Of a DNA stretch of 58,443 nt, positions 1 to 10,648 are shown one piece after another. The position numbers and the translations under genes are program-made. Below the pieces are notes generated by a model. The model searched no databases. It was not told the DNA's origin and saw only the letters and a list, made by a program, of their open reading frames with translations. Each line of letters opens with the position of its first letter. Position 1 is the first letter of the stretch. The DNA comes from Stenotrophomonas maltophilia (GTDB taxonomy: Bacteria > Pseudomonadota > Gammaproteobacteria > Xanthomonadales > Xanthomonadaceae): assembly GCF_002205165.1 (NCBI RefSeq), contig NZ_NIVS01000021.1, positions 1 to 58,443 on the forward strand, written 5' to 3'.

Positions 1-173
1 GGTTTGGGGGCGGGCGGCCGGGGCGCGGCGTGTGAAGGCCGGGCGGTGCGCGGGTGCGGCTCAGCTGCGCGGCCGTGCCGGAAGGGCCCCGGGCGGCTGT
101 TTCCGGCACCTGCCGCAACTGTCTGAAATTGCGCCGGAAACGGCTCCCCGCGCGTGTCCTGGGACTGACTTCT

Positions 174-202
174 TTGCGCCTGCGCGCCGGGTCGTCCACA
201 AT
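174..202 (+). promoter_or_regulatory. Candidate promoter upstream of sucCD
   Basis: A TTGCGC -35-like hexamer (174-179) is followed after 17 bases by CACAAT (197-202), about 85 bases before the sucC start. The same -35 hexamer and spacing occur upstream of the lipoprotein gene at 38084. The remainder of bases 1-286 holds no gene I can support; the first ~45 bases are G-rich and may be contig-edge sequence. Confidence 0.35.
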
Positions 203-286
203 AGTGGGCCCGCCGCGGTCCTTACCGGCGCCCCCGTGAGGGAGCCTTGGAGATGCGTGCGGTCGTTCCTATTCCCACGGTGACGC

Positions 287-1456
<1,170 letters not shown>

Positions 1457-1477
1457 TACCGACACCAAGGAATTCCC

Positions 1478-2353
1478 ATGTCTGTTTTGATTAACAAGAA
1501 CACCAAGGTGATCGTGCAGGGCTTCACCGGCCAGCAGGGCACCTTCCACGCCACTCAGATGATCGAGTACGGCACCCAGGTTGTTGGCGGCGTGACCCCC
1601 GGCAAGGGCGGCACCACCCACATCGACCTGCCGGTCTTCAACACCGTTGCCGACGCCGTGCAGAGCACCGGCGCGAACGCCTCGGTCATCTACGTGCCGC
1701 CGCCGTACGCGGCTGATGCGATCCTGGAAGCCGCTGCTGCCGGCATCCAGGTCATCGTGTGCATCACCGAAGGCATTCCGGTGCTGGACATGCTGCGCGT
1801 CAAGAACGTGCTGACCCGTTCGCATCCGGACACCGTGCTGATCGGGCCGAACTGCCCGGGCGTCATCACCCCGGGTGAGTGCAAGATCGGCATCATGCCG
1901 GGCCACATCCACCAGCCGGGCAAGATCGGCATCGTGTCGCGTTCGGGCACCCTGACCTATGAAGCGGTCAAGCAGACCACCGAAGTCGGCCTGGGCCAGT
2001 CCACCTGCATCGGTATCGGTGGTGACCCGATCAACGGCCTGAACTTCGTCGACTGCCTGAAGCTGTTCAACGAAGATCCGCAGACCGAAGGCATCATCAT
2101 GGTCGGCGAAATCGGCGGCGACGCTGAAGAAGCCGGTGCCGAGTACATCAAGAACCACGTGAAGAAGCCGGTCGTCGGTTTCATCGCGGGCGCCTCGGCT
2201 CCGGCCGGCAAGCGCATGGGCCACGCCGGTGCGATCGCATCGGGCGGCAAGGGCACCGCGGAAGGCAAGTTTGCCGCCATGGAAGCTGCTGGCGTTGTGA
2301 CCGTCCGTTCGCCGGGCGATCTGGGCGCTGCCATCGCCAAGCTGGTGAAATAA
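1478..2353 (+). CDS. sucD: Succinyl-CoA synthetase alpha subunit
   Basis: This is the CoA-binding alpha subunit, which carries the phosphohistidine of succinyl-CoA synthetase. At 291 residues it has the usual length. The N-terminal Rossmann CoA-binding region shows [14 protein letters not shown], then [20 protein letters not shown] in the middle and [17 protein letters not shown] near residues 247-263, which contains the phosphorylated histidine. AAGGAA lies just upstream of the ATG. It is the second gene of sucCD; two palindromic repeats and a strong hairpin follow. Confidence 0.97.
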   Translation: MSVLINKNTKVIVQGFTGQQGTFHATQMIEYGTQVVGGVTPGKGGTTHIDLPVFNTVADAVQSTGANASVIYVPPPYAADAILEAAAAGIQVIVCITEGIPVLDMLRVKNVLTRSHPDTVLIGPNCPGVITPGECKIGIMPGHIHQPGKIGIVSRSGTLTYEAVKQTTEVGLGQSTCIGIGGDPINGLNFVDCLKLFNEDPQTEGIIMVGEIGGDAEEAGAEYIKNHVKKPVVGFIAGASAPAGKRMGHAGAIASGGKGTAEGKFAAMEAAGVVTVRSPGDLGAAIAKLVK

Positions 2354-2383
2354 GGCGCCGGCCGCATCCGCGGCCCACGTCCG

Positions 2384-2434
2384 GTAGCGCTGACCGTTGG
2401 TCAGCTACCGGTAGAGCCGACCGTTGGTCGGCTG
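2384..2434 (+). repeat. Two tandem SMAG/REP-like palindromes after sucD
   Basis: Two copies of a GTAG-headed palindrome lie side by side. The first, at 2384-2408, has core TGACCGTTGGTCA. The second, at 2411-2434, has core GCCGACCGTTGGTCGGC. The same element recurs through the window in intergenic positions. In Stenotrophomonas such elements are known as SMAG repeats. Confidence 0.8.
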
Positions 2435-2441
2435 CGTAAAA

Positions 2442-2469
2442 CAGAAGGCCGCCTCCGGGCGGCCTTCTG
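2442..2469 (+). terminator. Hairpin terminator of sucCD
   Basis: A perfect 12-base-pair stem (CAGAAGGCCGCC with its complement) closes a TCCG loop. There is no long T-run after it, so it may act mainly as a 3' stabilising hairpin or a weak terminator. Confidence 0.6.
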
Positions 2470-2512
2470 CGTTGGCGCGATCGCCAAACGGTCATCGCCC
2501 GATCTGCGCAGC

Positions 2513-2580
2513 GCCGGCCGCTGGCCGGCTGCGCATGACGCCGCACGCGCGCGTGGTTGCCGGCCAGCAGCCGGCACTAC
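2513..2580 (-). repeat. Two SMAG/REP-like palindromes upstream of nadE
   Basis: A degenerate palindrome (core GCCGGCCGCTGGCCGGC, 2513-2529) is followed by a reverse-oriented copy at 2557-2580 ending in CTAC, the complement of GTAG. The second copy reads directly into AAT and so creates TACAAT at 2578-2583, a plausible -10 box for nadE. Confidence 0.7.
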
Positions 2581-2613
2581 AATGAGCGCAGTACACCTAC
2601 AGGCTGGAACCCC

Positions 2614-4248
2614 ATGACGTCGCTCCGCATTGCCCTGGCGCAGTTCGATTTCCCGGTTGGCGCGGTGGCGCAGAACACCGACAACATCATCGCGATGATC
2701 GCCGAGGCGCGCGATGAGTACGGTGCCGAGCTGGTGGTGTTCCCGGAGCTGGCGATCAGCGGCTACCCGCCGGAGGATCTGCTGCTGCGCCCGGGCTTCC
2801 TCTACGACTGCCAGCAGGCGCTGGCGCGCATCGCCGCCGCCACCACCGGCATCGCCGCGGTGGTCGGTTGGCCGCAGGCCGCTGGCGCGGTGGTCTACAA
2901 CGCGGCCAGCGTGCTGCGCGATGGCAAGGTCGAACACACCTATCGCAAGCGCGAGCTGCCCAACTACGCGGTGTTCGATGAGCGCCGTTACTTCGATGTC
3001 GACCCGGACGGCGGCAGCTGCGTGTTCGAACTGAAGGGCGTGCCGGTCGGCGTGCTGGTCTGCGAAGACCTGTGGTTCGCCGAGCCGCTGGCAGACACCG
3101 TCCGTGCGGGCGCGCAGCTGGTGGTGGTGCCCAATGCCTCCCCCTACGAGCGCGGCAAGCACGCCCAGCGCGACGCGCTGCTGGCTGAGCGGACCCGCGA
3201 GAGCGGGGCGGCGATCGCCTACCTCAATGTGGTGGGGGGGCAGGACGCACTGGTGTTCGATGGCGCCTCGGTGGTCGCTGACGGCGACGGCACGGTGCAC
3301 CCGGCCGCGGCCGCTTTCACCGACCAGTGGCTGGTGGTGGATTACGACGCCGGCACCCGCCGCTTCCTGCCGCGCGAGTGGATCGACGATGGCGACGAGA
3401 GCATGGACGCGCTGGCCTGGCGTGCGGTGACCCGCGGTATCCAGGACTACTGCCGCAAGAACGGCTTCAAGAAGGTCTGGCTGGGCCTGTCCGGCGGCAT
3501 CGATTCGGCGCTGGTGCTGGCCATGGCGGTGGACGCGCTGGGTGCGGCCAATGTCACCGCGGTGCGGCTGCCGTCGCGCTACACGGCCGATATGTCCAAC
3601 GACCTGGCGGCCGAGCAGTGCCGCGCGCTGGGCGTGACGCTGGAGGCGGTCTCGATCGAGCCGGTGTTCGAGGGCCTGATGGCCGCGCTCGGCCCGATGT
3701 TCGAGGGGCAGGCCGCGGATGTGACCGAAGAGAACCTGCAGTCGCGCAGCCGCGGGGTGATCCTGATGGCGCTCTCCAACAAGTTCGGCGGGCTGCTGCT
3801 GACCACCGGCAACAAGAGCGAGTACGCGGTGGGCTATGCGACCATCTACGGGGACATGTGCGGCGGCTACGCCCCGCTCAAGGACCTGTACAAGACGGAG
3901 GTGTTCGGGCTCTCCAAGTGGCGCAATACCGTGGGCGGCGCCCCGGTGATCCCGCCGGCGGTGATTTCCCGCCCGCCCTCGGCCGAACTGCGCGCCAACC
4001 AGACCGACCAGGATTCGCTGCCGGCCTACGACGTGCTGGACGGCATCCTGTACCGCTACGTGGACCAGGAGCAGTCGCGCGAGGAGATCGTGGCCGCCGG
4101 GTACGCCGCCGAGGTGGTGGACCGTGTGCTGCGCCTGGTGCGCACCAGCGAGTGGAAGCGCCACCAGGCCGCCCCGGGGCCGAAGGTCTCGCGCCGGGCG
4201 TTCGGGCGTGAGCGCCGGTATCCGATCAGCAATGGGTACAAGGGGTAG
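2614..4248 (+). CDS. nadE: Glutamine-dependent NAD+ synthetase
   Basis: The enzyme amidates deamido-NAD+ to NAD+ with ATP, using ammonia released from glutamine. The 544-residue protein is a two-domain fusion. The N-terminal carbon-nitrogen hydrolase domain carries the catalytic Glu in VVFPELAISGYPPED, the Lys in YRKRELPNY and the Cys in GVLVCEDLWF (near residue 148). The C-terminal synthetase domain has the PP-loop LGLSGGIDSALV near residue 290. It ends in the conserved SEWKRHQAAPGPKVS region. I chose the ATG at 2614 because MTSLRIALAQFDFPVG is the family N-terminus; an in-frame upstream start at 2557 lies inside a palindromic repeat. Confidence 0.95.
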   Translation: MTSLRIALAQFDFPVGAVAQNTDNIIAMIAEARDEYGAELVVFPELAISGYPPEDLLLRPGFLYDCQQALARIAAATTGIAAVVGWPQAAGAVVYNAASVLRDGKVEHTYRKRELPNYAVFDERRYFDVDPDGGSCVFELKGVPVGVLVCEDLWFAEPLADTVRAGAQLVVVPNASPYERGKHAQRDALLAERTRESGAAIAYLNVVGGQDALVFDGASVVADGDGTVHPAAAAFTDQWLVVDYDAGTRRFLPREWIDDGDESMDALAWRAVTRGIQDYCRKNGFKKVWLGLSGGIDSALVLAMAVDALGAANVTAVRLPSRYTADMSNDLAAEQCRALGVTLEAVSIEPVFEGLMAALGPMFEGQAADVTEENLQSRSRGVILMALSNKFGGLLLTTGNKSEYAVGYATIYGDMCGGYAPLKDLYKTEVFGLSKWRNTVGGAPVIPPAVISRPPSAELRANQTDQDSLPAYDVLDGILYRYVDQEQSREEIVAAGYAAEVVDRVLRLVRTSEWKRHQAAPGPKVSRRAFGRERRYPISNGYKG

Positions 4249-4259
4249 GCGCCAGGCCG

Positions 4260-4381
4260 GTAGGTGCCGACCGTTGGTCGGCGCCGGGGGCGTGGGGCGT
4301 GGGGCGTGGAGCGGGCGTCGAAGGGCGGCCGGGGAAGGGCGCCCGGGGTGCGGAGAGCAGCCGACCAACGGTCGGCGCTAC
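4260..4381. repeat. Inverted pair of SMAG/REP-like palindromes
   Basis: A forward GTAG copy at 4260-4285 and a reverse copy at 4358-4381 (ending CTAC) flank about 70 bases of G-rich sequence containing a short GGCGTGG tandem. Both copies share the CCGACC-nn-GGTCGG core. They lie between the convergent nadE and bamD genes. Confidence 0.8.
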
Positions 4382-4426
4382 TGGCGTCGCTGCCGCGACA
4401 CCTCGTCGGCGTCGCCACCGGGTAAT

Positions 4427-4452
4427 AAAAAAGGCCCCTTTCGGGGCCTTTT
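4427..4452. terminator. Bidirectional terminator between nadE and bamD
   Basis: The stem AAAAGGCCCC pairs with GGGGCCTTTT around a TTTC loop, giving a T-run on both strands. It lies between two convergent genes, a few bases past the bamD stop, and should terminate transcription from both. Confidence 0.9.
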
Positions 4453-4455
4453 CTA

Positions 4456-5340
4456 TTATTTGCGGTTCATCGTGGCGTTGCGTTCACCGGTACTGGCGGA
4501 CTTCTCGCCGGCAAACGGGTTCAGCTTGCGGACCATCCACGGGTACTTCGGCCACTTGCCCTGCAGCCACGGGTGGTCGGGCTGGTTCAGCTCGAGCACG
4601 CGGCGGGCATCGTCGGCCAGGGTCTTGTTGCCCAGGTGGGTGTAGGCCTCGCCCAGGGCGGCCACGGCGTCGTACTGGAACGCGCTCTGCGGGTAGTTCT
4701 CCAGCAGGAAGTTGGCGCGGCCGGCGGCCGAGACGTACGCCTCGCGGCGCAGGTAGTACAGGGCGTTGTCCAGCTCGTACTGGGCGAACACGTCGCGCAG
4801 GGCGATCATCCGCTGGCGCGCATCGGCGGCGTAGCGGCTGTTGGGGTAGCGCTCGGTGACGATGGTGAAATCGGCATAGGCCTGGCGCGGGCTCGACAGG
4901 TCGCGGCGGCTCGGGTCCAGCGACCAGACGCGGCGCAGGAAGACCGTGTCGCGATTGCCATTGGCCAGGCCGCGCAGGTAGTACATGTAGGCGATGTTGC
5001 GGTGGGTCGGGTAGGTACGGATGAAGCGGTCCACGCTGGACACCGCGTCATCGTGCTTGCCGGCCTTGTACTGCGCGTAGGCGCTTTCGATCATGGCCTG
5101 TTCGGTGTACGGGCCATACGGGTACTGGGCTACCAGGCGGCGGAAGCTGGCTTCGGCACCGCTCCAGTTCCCCCCTTCCATGAGCTTGTGGCTCTTCTCG
5201 TAGAGCGTTTCGACCGGCAGGCCTTCATCCGGATTCTTGCCCTTGGTACCGCGGTGACAGCCGGTGGCGACGAAGAGCAGCACCAGCATCAGGGCGGCGA
5301 GGCGGACGGGCGCGGACAGCATAACGGAGCGTCGGATCAT
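4456..5340 (-). CDS. bamD: Outer-membrane protein assembly factor BamD
   Basis: BamD is the essential lipoprotein of the BAM complex that inserts beta-barrel proteins into the outer membrane. The 294-residue product begins with a signal peptide and lipobox (LLFVATGC; lipidated Cys near residue 28). It continues with TPR-like repeats, including GAEASFRRLVAQYPYGPYTEQAMIESAYAQYKAGKHDDAV and YADFTIVTERYPNSRYAADAR. I chose the ATG at 5340, which gives a normal signal peptide; 5322 is an alternative and longer starts lack one. It is divergent from rluD, an arrangement shared with E. coli. Confidence 0.95.
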   Translation of the reverse strand: MIRRSVMLSAPVRLAALMLVLLFVATGCHRGTKGKNPDEGLPVETLYEKSHKLMEGGNWSGAEASFRRLVAQYPYGPYTEQAMIESAYAQYKAGKHDDAVSSVDRFIRTYPTHRNIAYMYYLRGLANGNRDTVFLRRVWSLDPSRRDLSSPRQAYADFTIVTERYPNSRYAADARQRMIALRDVFAQYELDNALYYLRREAYVSAAGRANFLLENYPQSAFQYDAVAALGEAYTHLGNKTLADDARRVLELNQPDHPWLQGKWPKYPWMVRKLNPFAGEKSASTGERNATMNRK

Positions 5341-5456
5341 GGGGTCAGGGCGGGACGCGGCTGGAATACGAAGGGTCGATGATAGCCTAGTGGCCTGTCC
5401 CGCGACTGAAACTGGTCGCCCGGACCCCAAAATTGTCCCTATTGCGGTGTGCCCCC

Positions 5457-6452
5457 ATGTCCGATACCCCTGCTGATTCCGATTCCCCCCGCCAGGCCAT
5501 CGTGCCCGATACCGCCGCCGGCCGGCGTTTTGACGCGGTCCTGGCCGAGCTGTTCCCCGAATTCTCCCGGTCCAAGCTGACCGAGTGGATCAAGTCCGGC
5601 GACGTCCTGCTGGACGGCGACACCGTGCGCGGGCGCGACCCCGTGCGCGGTGGCGAGGTGGCCAGCCTGCATGTCGTGCTCGACACCCAGACCCATGCCG
5701 AGCCGGAGGACATCCCGCTGGAGGTCCTGTACGAGGACGAGCATGTGTTCGTGATCAACAAGCCGGTCGGCCTGGTGGTCCACCCGGGCGCGGGCAACCC
5801 GACCGGCACCCTGGTTAATGCGCTGCTGTTCCGCGACCCGTCGCTGTCGGTGCTGCCGCGCGCGGGCATCGTGCACCGCCTGGACAAGGACACCAGCGGT
5901 GTCATGGTGATCGCCCGCACGATCCAGGCGCAGACCGCGCTGGTCGAGCAGCTCTCCGCGCGTGAAGTGCACCGCCAGTACCTGGCCGTGGTGGTGGGTG
6001 CGCTGGTCTCCGGCGGTACCGCCACCGCCGGTATCGACCGCCACCCGCGCGACCGCATCCGCATGGCGGTGCGCGAAGACGGCAAGGAAGCGATCACCCA
6101 TTACCGCCTGCGCGAGCGTTTCCGTGCGCACACCGCGCTGGAATGCCGCCTGGAAACCGGCCGTACCCACCAGATCCGCGTGCACATGGCACACCTGCGT
6201 CATCCGATCATCGGCGACCAGTTGTATGGCGGTGCGCTGAAGCTGCCCAAGGGCGCCAGCGATGAACTGGTCGCCGAACTGCGCGGCTTCAAGCGCCAGG
6301 CGCTGCACGCTGAAACGCTGGAGTTCGTGCACCCGATCACCGGCGAGAAGATCACCAACAGCGCGCCGCCGCCGGCCGACATGCAGGCCCTGCTGCACGC
6401 CCTGCGCGAAGACAGCAAGCGCTTCGCCGAGCAGGAACGCAACCGCCGCTGA
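5457..6452 (+). CDS. rluD: 23S rRNA pseudouridine(1911/1915/1917) synthase RluD
   Basis: RluD isomerises uridines in helix 69 of 23S rRNA. The 331-residue protein has an N-terminal S4-like RNA-binding domain ([24 protein letters not shown]) and the RluA-type catalytic domain with the hallmark [15 protein letters not shown] near residue 138, whose Asp is the nucleophile, plus [15 protein letters not shown] near residue 225. The ATG at 5457 gives a normal N-terminus; an upstream TTG adds only eight residues. Its stop overlaps the start of pgeF by one base (TGATG), so the two are translationally coupled. Confidence 0.95.
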   Translation: MSDTPADSDSPRQAIVPDTAAGRRFDAVLAELFPEFSRSKLTEWIKSGDVLLDGDTVRGRDPVRGGEVASLHVVLDTQTHAEPEDIPLEVLYEDEHVFVINKPVGLVVHPGAGNPTGTLVNALLFRDPSLSVLPRAGIVHRLDKDTSGVMVIARTIQAQTALVEQLSAREVHRQYLAVVVGALVSGGTATAGIDRHPRDRIRMAVREDGKEAITHYRLRERFRAHTALECRLETGRTHQIRVHMAHLRHPIIGDQLYGGALKLPKGASDELVAELRGFKRQALHAETLEFVHPITGEKITNSAPPPADMQALLHALREDSKRFAEQERNRR

Positions 6453-7240
6453 TGGATGCCACCGTGCCCGTGCTGCCTGTGCTGCCCGCCGACTGGCAGG
6501 CCCCGAGCGGGGTCCATGCGCTGACCACCCTGCGCTACGGCGCGGGCGGTTCAGTGGCGCCGTTCGACCAGTTCAACATGGGCAACCGCTACGCCGCCGA
6601 CGGGGATGACCCGGCGCAGGTGCAGCGCAACCGCGACCTGCTGGTGCCCGGGTTGGGCCTGCCCTCGGCGCCGCATTGGTTGCGCCAGGTGCATGGCACC
6701 GGCGTGCGGCGCTTCGCTGCGCCGCCAACGGCCATCGGCGTTGAGGCCGAACCCACTGCCGATGCCGCCGTGACCTCGGTCCCGGGCGTGGTGCTAACCA
6801 TCCTCACCGCCGACTGCCTGCCGGTGGTCTTCGCCGCGCGCGATGGCAGCGAGATCGGGGCTGCCCATGCCGGCTGGCGTGGGCTGGCCGACGGGATGCT
6901 GGAGGCCACCGTGGCCGCCATGCAGACCCCGGCCGCGCACCTGCAGGCGTGGCTGGGCCCAGCCGCCGGGCCGGCGCTGTATGAAATCGGCGGGGACGTG
7001 TTCGAGGCCTTCGTCGAGCGCGACGCGGGCGCCGCGGCGGCCTTCGTGGCGACCCGACCGGGGCACTGGAAGGTGGACCTGTACGCGCTGGCCCGCCTGC
7101 GCCTGCAGGCCGCCGGGATGGACGCGGCCCACATCAGCGGCGGCCAGTACTGCACCCTGGCCGATCCGCAGCGGTTCTACTCGCACCGGCGCGACCGCCG
7201 CACCGGGCGGATGGCCACCCTGGCGTGGATCGCGCCCTGA
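6452..7240 (+). CDS. pgeF: YfiH/PgeF-family protein (polyphenol oxidase / peptidoglycan editing factor)
   Basis: This is a 262-residue member of the multicopper-oxidase-like YfiH family (DUF152). Members are described as laccase-like enzymes, purine nucleoside phosphorylases, or a factor that keeps L-Ala at position 1 of peptidoglycan precursors. The sequence shows LRQVHGTGV, LTADCLPVVF, GAAHAGWRGLADGML and YSHRRDRRTGRMATLAWI, which contribute the His/Cys zinc site. It overlaps rluD by one base. In E. coli clpB follows directly; here clpB lies over 13 kb downstream. Confidence 0.92.
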   Translation: MDATVPVLPVLPADWQAPSGVHALTTLRYGAGGSVAPFDQFNMGNRYAADGDDPAQVQRNRDLLVPGLGLPSAPHWLRQVHGTGVRRFAAPPTAIGVEAEPTADAAVTSVPGVVLTILTADCLPVVFAARDGSEIGAAHAGWRGLADGMLEATVAAMQTPAAHLQAWLGPAAGPALYEIGGDVFEAFVERDAGAAAAFVATRPGHWKVDLYALARLRLQAAGMDAAHISGGQYCTLADPQRFYSHRRDRRTGRMATLAWIAP

Positions 7241-7277
7241 CTGTTCGTGGGCCGGTTGGAGAACCGGCCGCCGGCCC

Positions 7278-7463
7278 GTGATCGTGTTCGATGGCATCTG
7301 CGCGCTGTGCAGCCGCTGGGCGCGTTTCCTGCTGCGCGTCGACACGCGGGGCCGCTATCGCTTCGCGGCGATGCAGGGCGGCCGGCACCACCGTACGCGC
7401 CTCCCGTCGCCCGGCCGCATCATCCTTCCAGCGCCTGCAGATAGGTCTGCCGCCAATGGTTGA
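7278..7463 (+). pseudogene. Truncated DCC-family (DUF393) thiol-disulfide oxidoreductase remnant
   Basis: Thirty-seven bases after pgeF a GTG-started frame reads VIVFDGICALCSRWARF followed by LLRVDTRGRYRFAAMQ. This is the N-terminus of a DCC-family protein with its DxxCxxC redox motif. After about 33 residues the similarity stops, and the frame continues in unrelated low-complexity sequence into the 3' end of the opposite-strand otsA, stopping at 7463. Family members are usually about 110-150 residues, so roughly three quarters of the gene is missing. I see no other part of it in the window. I infer a broken gene at the edge of an inserted block. Confidence 0.7.
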
Positions 7464-8784
7464 TGTCGTAGGTGCGCAGGTGATCCATCATCGCCTGCCA
7501 GCGCTCCACGCGCTTCTTCAGCGGCATGGTCGCGGCGGTGGCGATCGCATCGGCCACGCCATCCAGGTCATGCGGATTGACCAGCAGCGCCTGCTTCAAT
7601 TCATCCGCGGCACCGGCCAGCAGTGACAGCACCAGCACGCCCGGGTTTTCGGGGTCCTGCGAGGCGACGTACTCCTTGGCGACCAGGTTCATGCCGTCGC
7701 GCAACGGGGTCACCAGGCCCACTGCCGCCGCCCGGTAGAAGCCGGTGAGGGTGGCATGGGTGAAGTTCTGGTTGACGTAGCGCAGCGGGGTCCAGTCGGG
7801 CGCGGCATGCCCGCCGTTGATGTGGCCGGCGATCTGCTCCAGCTGGCTGCGCAGCTGGCGGTACTCGGTGACATCCCCGCGCGAGACCGGGGCGATCTGC
7901 AGGTAGGTCAGCGAGCCGTGCTGGTCGGGGTGGCGCTCCAGATAGCGCTCGAAGCCCTGGAAGCGCTCTGGCAGACCCTTGGAGTAGTCGAGGCGATCCA
8001 CGCCGATCGCCAGCTGACGATTGCGCAGGCTGCCGCGCAGGTCCTTGACCGCCGGCTTGTTCGCCCCGGCCTTGGCCTGGCGCGCGATGAAGTCGGTATC
8101 GATGCCGATCGGGAAGGCCGCGGCGCGGAAACGCCGGCCGCCGGGGGCTTCCAGCTCGCCATCCGGCAGCACGCGCCCACCGCCGAACAGACGCACATAG
8201 GACTGGAAACGGTCCGCATCGCGCTGGGTCTGGAACCCAACCAGGTCGTAGGCGTACAGGCTGGAGAACAGCCGCAGGTGGTCCGGCATCGCCTGCAGCA
8301 GGTCGGCCGAGGGCATCGGCACGTGCAGGAAGAAGCCGATCCGGCAGCCGATGCCGCGCTCGCGCAGCAGCGAGGCGAGCGGGATCAGGTGGTAATCGTG
8401 GATCCAGACAATATCGTCTTCGCGCAGCAGCGGCGCGAGCTTCTCGGCGAACAGCGCATTGACCCGCCGATACGTTTCGCGCGTGGCGCGGTCGTAGTCG
8501 ACCAGGTCCAGCCGGAAATGCAGCAGCGGCCACAGCGTGCGGTTGGCGAAGCCGTTGTAGTAGCCGTCCACGTCGCGCTTGTTGAGGTCCATGGTGACGT
8601 AGCGGATGTCACCGTCGACCTGCTCGTGCAGGGCGCCGCTGTTGTCGCGGACCGACTTGCCGCTCCAGCCGAACCACAGGCCGCCGCGTTCCTTGAGGGC
8701 CGCCAGCAGACCGACCGCCAGCCCGCCGGCGCGGGATTCACCGGGCACGGCAACCCGGTTGGAGACGACGACCAGGCGGCTCAT
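7420..8784 (-). CDS. otsA: Alpha,alpha-trehalose-phosphate synthase (UDP-forming)
   Basis: OtsA transfers glucose from UDP-glucose to glucose-6-phosphate to make trehalose-6-phosphate. The 454-residue GT20 protein has the normal OtsA length. It shows [20 protein letters not shown] (N-terminal UDP-binding loop), [45 protein letters not shown] and [16 protein letters not shown]. Its ATG overlaps the stop of the upstream GH15 gene by four bases (ATGA), showing translational coupling. With otsB it makes a complete trehalose pathway. Its 3' end runs into the DCC remnant. Confidence 0.95.
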   Translation of the reverse strand: MSRLVVVSNRVAVPGESRAGGLAVGLLAALKERGGLWFGWSGKSVRDNSGALHEQVDGDIRYVTMDLNKRDVDGYYNGFANRTLWPLLHFRLDLVDYDRATRETYRRVNALFAEKLAPLLREDDIVWIHDYHLIPLASLLRERGIGCRIGFFLHVPMPSADLLQAMPDHLRLFSSLYAYDLVGFQTQRDADRFQSYVRLFGGGRVLPDGELEAPGGRRFRAAAFPIGIDTDFIARQAKAGANKPAVKDLRGSLRNRQLAIGVDRLDYSKGLPERFQGFERYLERHPDQHGSLTYLQIAPVSRGDVTEYRQLRSQLEQIAGHINGGHAAPDWTPLRYVNQNFTHATLTGFYRAAAVGLVTPLRDGMNLVAKEYVASQDPENPGVLVLSLLAGAADELKQALLVNPHDLDGVADAIATAATMPLKKRVERWQAMMDHLRTYDINHWRQTYLQALEG

Positions 8785-10562
8785 GACGCCTCCTGCCAGC
8801 TGCGCGACAGGCGCATGGCGGCGGTGATCAGACCGACATGCGAATAGGTCTGCGGGAAGTTGCCCCAGGCCTCGCCATTGTCGAAGGCGAGATCCTCGGA
8901 GAGCAGGCCCAGGTGATTGCGGCGCTCCAGCAGCATCTCGAACATCTCGCGCGCTTCGTCCAGCCGCCCGATCGCCGCGAGCGCATCGATGTACCAGAAC
9001 GTGCAGATGGTGAAGCTGGTTTCCGGCTCGCCGAAGTCATCCGGCGCCACGTAGCGGTACAGCGCGTTGCCATGCTTGAGATCGCGCCCGATCGCCTCGA
9101 CCGTGGCGACGAAGCGCGCGTCGGTGGCGTCGATGAAGCCGATGTCGGCCAGCAGCAGCAGCGAGGCATCCAGGCGATGCCCGCCGAAGGTATCGGTGAA
9201 GTGCCCGAGCTCATCGCTCCAGGAGTCGCGCATGATGCGCGCATGGATGATGTCGGCACGCTCGCGCCAGTAGGTGGCGCGGTCATCCAGCTTCAACCGT
9301 ACCGCGATCTTGCACAGGCGGTCGCAGGCGGCCCAGCACATCGCGCTGGTGTAGGTGTGGACTTCGGTGCGGCCGCGGAATTCCCACAGCCCGGCATCGG
9401 GCACGTCGTGCAGGGTGAAGGCCTGCTCGCCGAGCGGCTCCAGCCGCGCGAAGGTGTGCGCATCGCCCGGGTCCTGCAGGCGGCGATCGAAGAACAGCTG
9501 GGTGGAGGCGAGCACCACACTGCCGTAGACATCGTGCTGGCGCTGCACCCAGGCCAGGTTGCCACGGCGCACCGGGCCCATCCCGCGGTAGCCGGACAGC
9601 GAAGGCACTTCGCTTTCTTCCAGCTTGGCCTCGAAGCTGATGCCGTACAGCGGCTGCAGGCTGCCATCGGCAGTGGCCAGGTTGAAGATGTAACCGAGGA
9701 ACTGCTCCATCGTGCGGGTCGCACCGAGGCGGTTGAGCGTACGCACCACGAAGGCGGCATCGCGCAGCCAGCAGTAACGGTAATCCCAGTTGCGGATGCT
9801 GCCGGGCGCCTCCGGGATGGAGGTGGTCATCGCGGCGATGATCGCGCCGCTGTCCTCGTACTGGCACAACTTGAGCGTGATCGCGCTGCGGATCACCGCG
9901 TCCTGCCATTCCAGCGGGATCGACAGATAGCGCACCCATTCGCGCCAGTAGTCGCGCGTGCGCTGGAGCGAGTCCTGCACATAGCCGCTCAGTGAGCGGT
10001 TGAGCGATTCATCCACGCCGAGCACGAGGTGCACCGGATGGTTCAACACGAACGGCAGGCCGTCGCGCACGAAGCGCAGCGGCACATCGGTGGTCAGGCG
10101 CAGCACGTGGTCGGGCAGCACCCAGCGGATGTGGTTGCTGCCCCAGGTAGAATCGGGAACACGCGCGCCCCAGTCGGCCAGTGGACGCGCGCGTACGATG
10201 ATGCGCGGGTTGCCCGACAGCGGGCGGACCTGGCGGATCAGGCTGACCGGCCGGTAGAAGCGGTCGTTCTGGCGCCAGCGCGGCGCGAAATCGATGATTT
10301 CCAGCGCGCCGCCGTGCTTGTCGCGCAGCACGGTGCGCAGGATGGCAGTGTTGGTCAGGTAGCTCTGTTCGCTGTCGACCATGTCCTCCAGCTCGATGCC
10401 GAAGTCACCGCCCTCCTGTTGATTGGGGCCGAGCAGGGCGCAGAAGGTCGGGTCGCCGTCGAAGGTCGGCAGGCAGCTCCAGACGACGCGCGCGTGCTTG
10501 TCGATCAGCGCGCCGAAGCTGCCATTGCCGACCACGCCCAGATTCAGATCGGGTTCGCTCAT
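8781..10562 (-). CDS. Glycoside hydrolase family 15 protein (glucoamylase- or trehalase-like)
   Basis: The 593-residue protein belongs to GH15, which includes glucoamylases and the bacterial trehalases known from mycobacteria. The N-terminal beta-sandwich domain (LGVVGNGSFGALIDKHARVVWSCLPTFDG) precedes an (alpha/alpha)6 barrel with RNWDYRYCWLRDAAFV near residue 260 and GLLSEDLAFDNGEAWGNFPQ near residue 560; acidic residues in these two segments are the expected catalytic pair. There is no signal peptide, so it should be cytoplasmic. Its place between otsB and otsA suggests a role in trehalose or glycogen turnover; substrate cannot be read from sequence. Confidence 0.88.
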   Translation of the reverse strand: MSEPDLNLGVVGNGSFGALIDKHARVVWSCLPTFDGDPTFCALLGPNQQEGGDFGIELEDMVDSEQSYLTNTAILRTVLRDKHGGALEIIDFAPRWRQNDRFYRPVSLIRQVRPLSGNPRIIVRARPLADWGARVPDSTWGSNHIRWVLPDHVLRLTTDVPLRFVRDGLPFVLNHPVHLVLGVDESLNRSLSGYVQDSLQRTRDYWREWVRYLSIPLEWQDAVIRSAITLKLCQYEDSGAIIAAMTTSIPEAPGSIRNWDYRYCWLRDAAFVVRTLNRLGATRTMEQFLGYIFNLATADGSLQPLYGISFEAKLEESEVPSLSGYRGMGPVRRGNLAWVQRQHDVYGSVVLASTQLFFDRRLQDPGDAHTFARLEPLGEQAFTLHDVPDAGLWEFRGRTEVHTYTSAMCWAACDRLCKIAVRLKLDDRATYWRERADIIHARIMRDSWSDELGHFTDTFGGHRLDASLLLLADIGFIDATDARFVATVEAIGRDLKHGNALYRYVAPDDFGEPETSFTICTFWYIDALAAIGRLDEAREMFEMLLERRNHLGLLSEDLAFDNGEAWGNFPQTYSHVGLITAAMRLSRSWQEAS

Positions 10563-10648
10563 GATGCAGGAAGTCTCGTGTCATGCCGCGGCGGCACACC
10601 GGTGGGGGAGACCTGCGCGCGGCGTCAGGGGGCCTTGGAATCAAGGCA

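Noticed and set aside
2401..4368. 655-codon minus-strand frame opposite nadE
   Set aside because: Antisense shadow that also runs through two palindromic repeat clusters; low-complexity composition.
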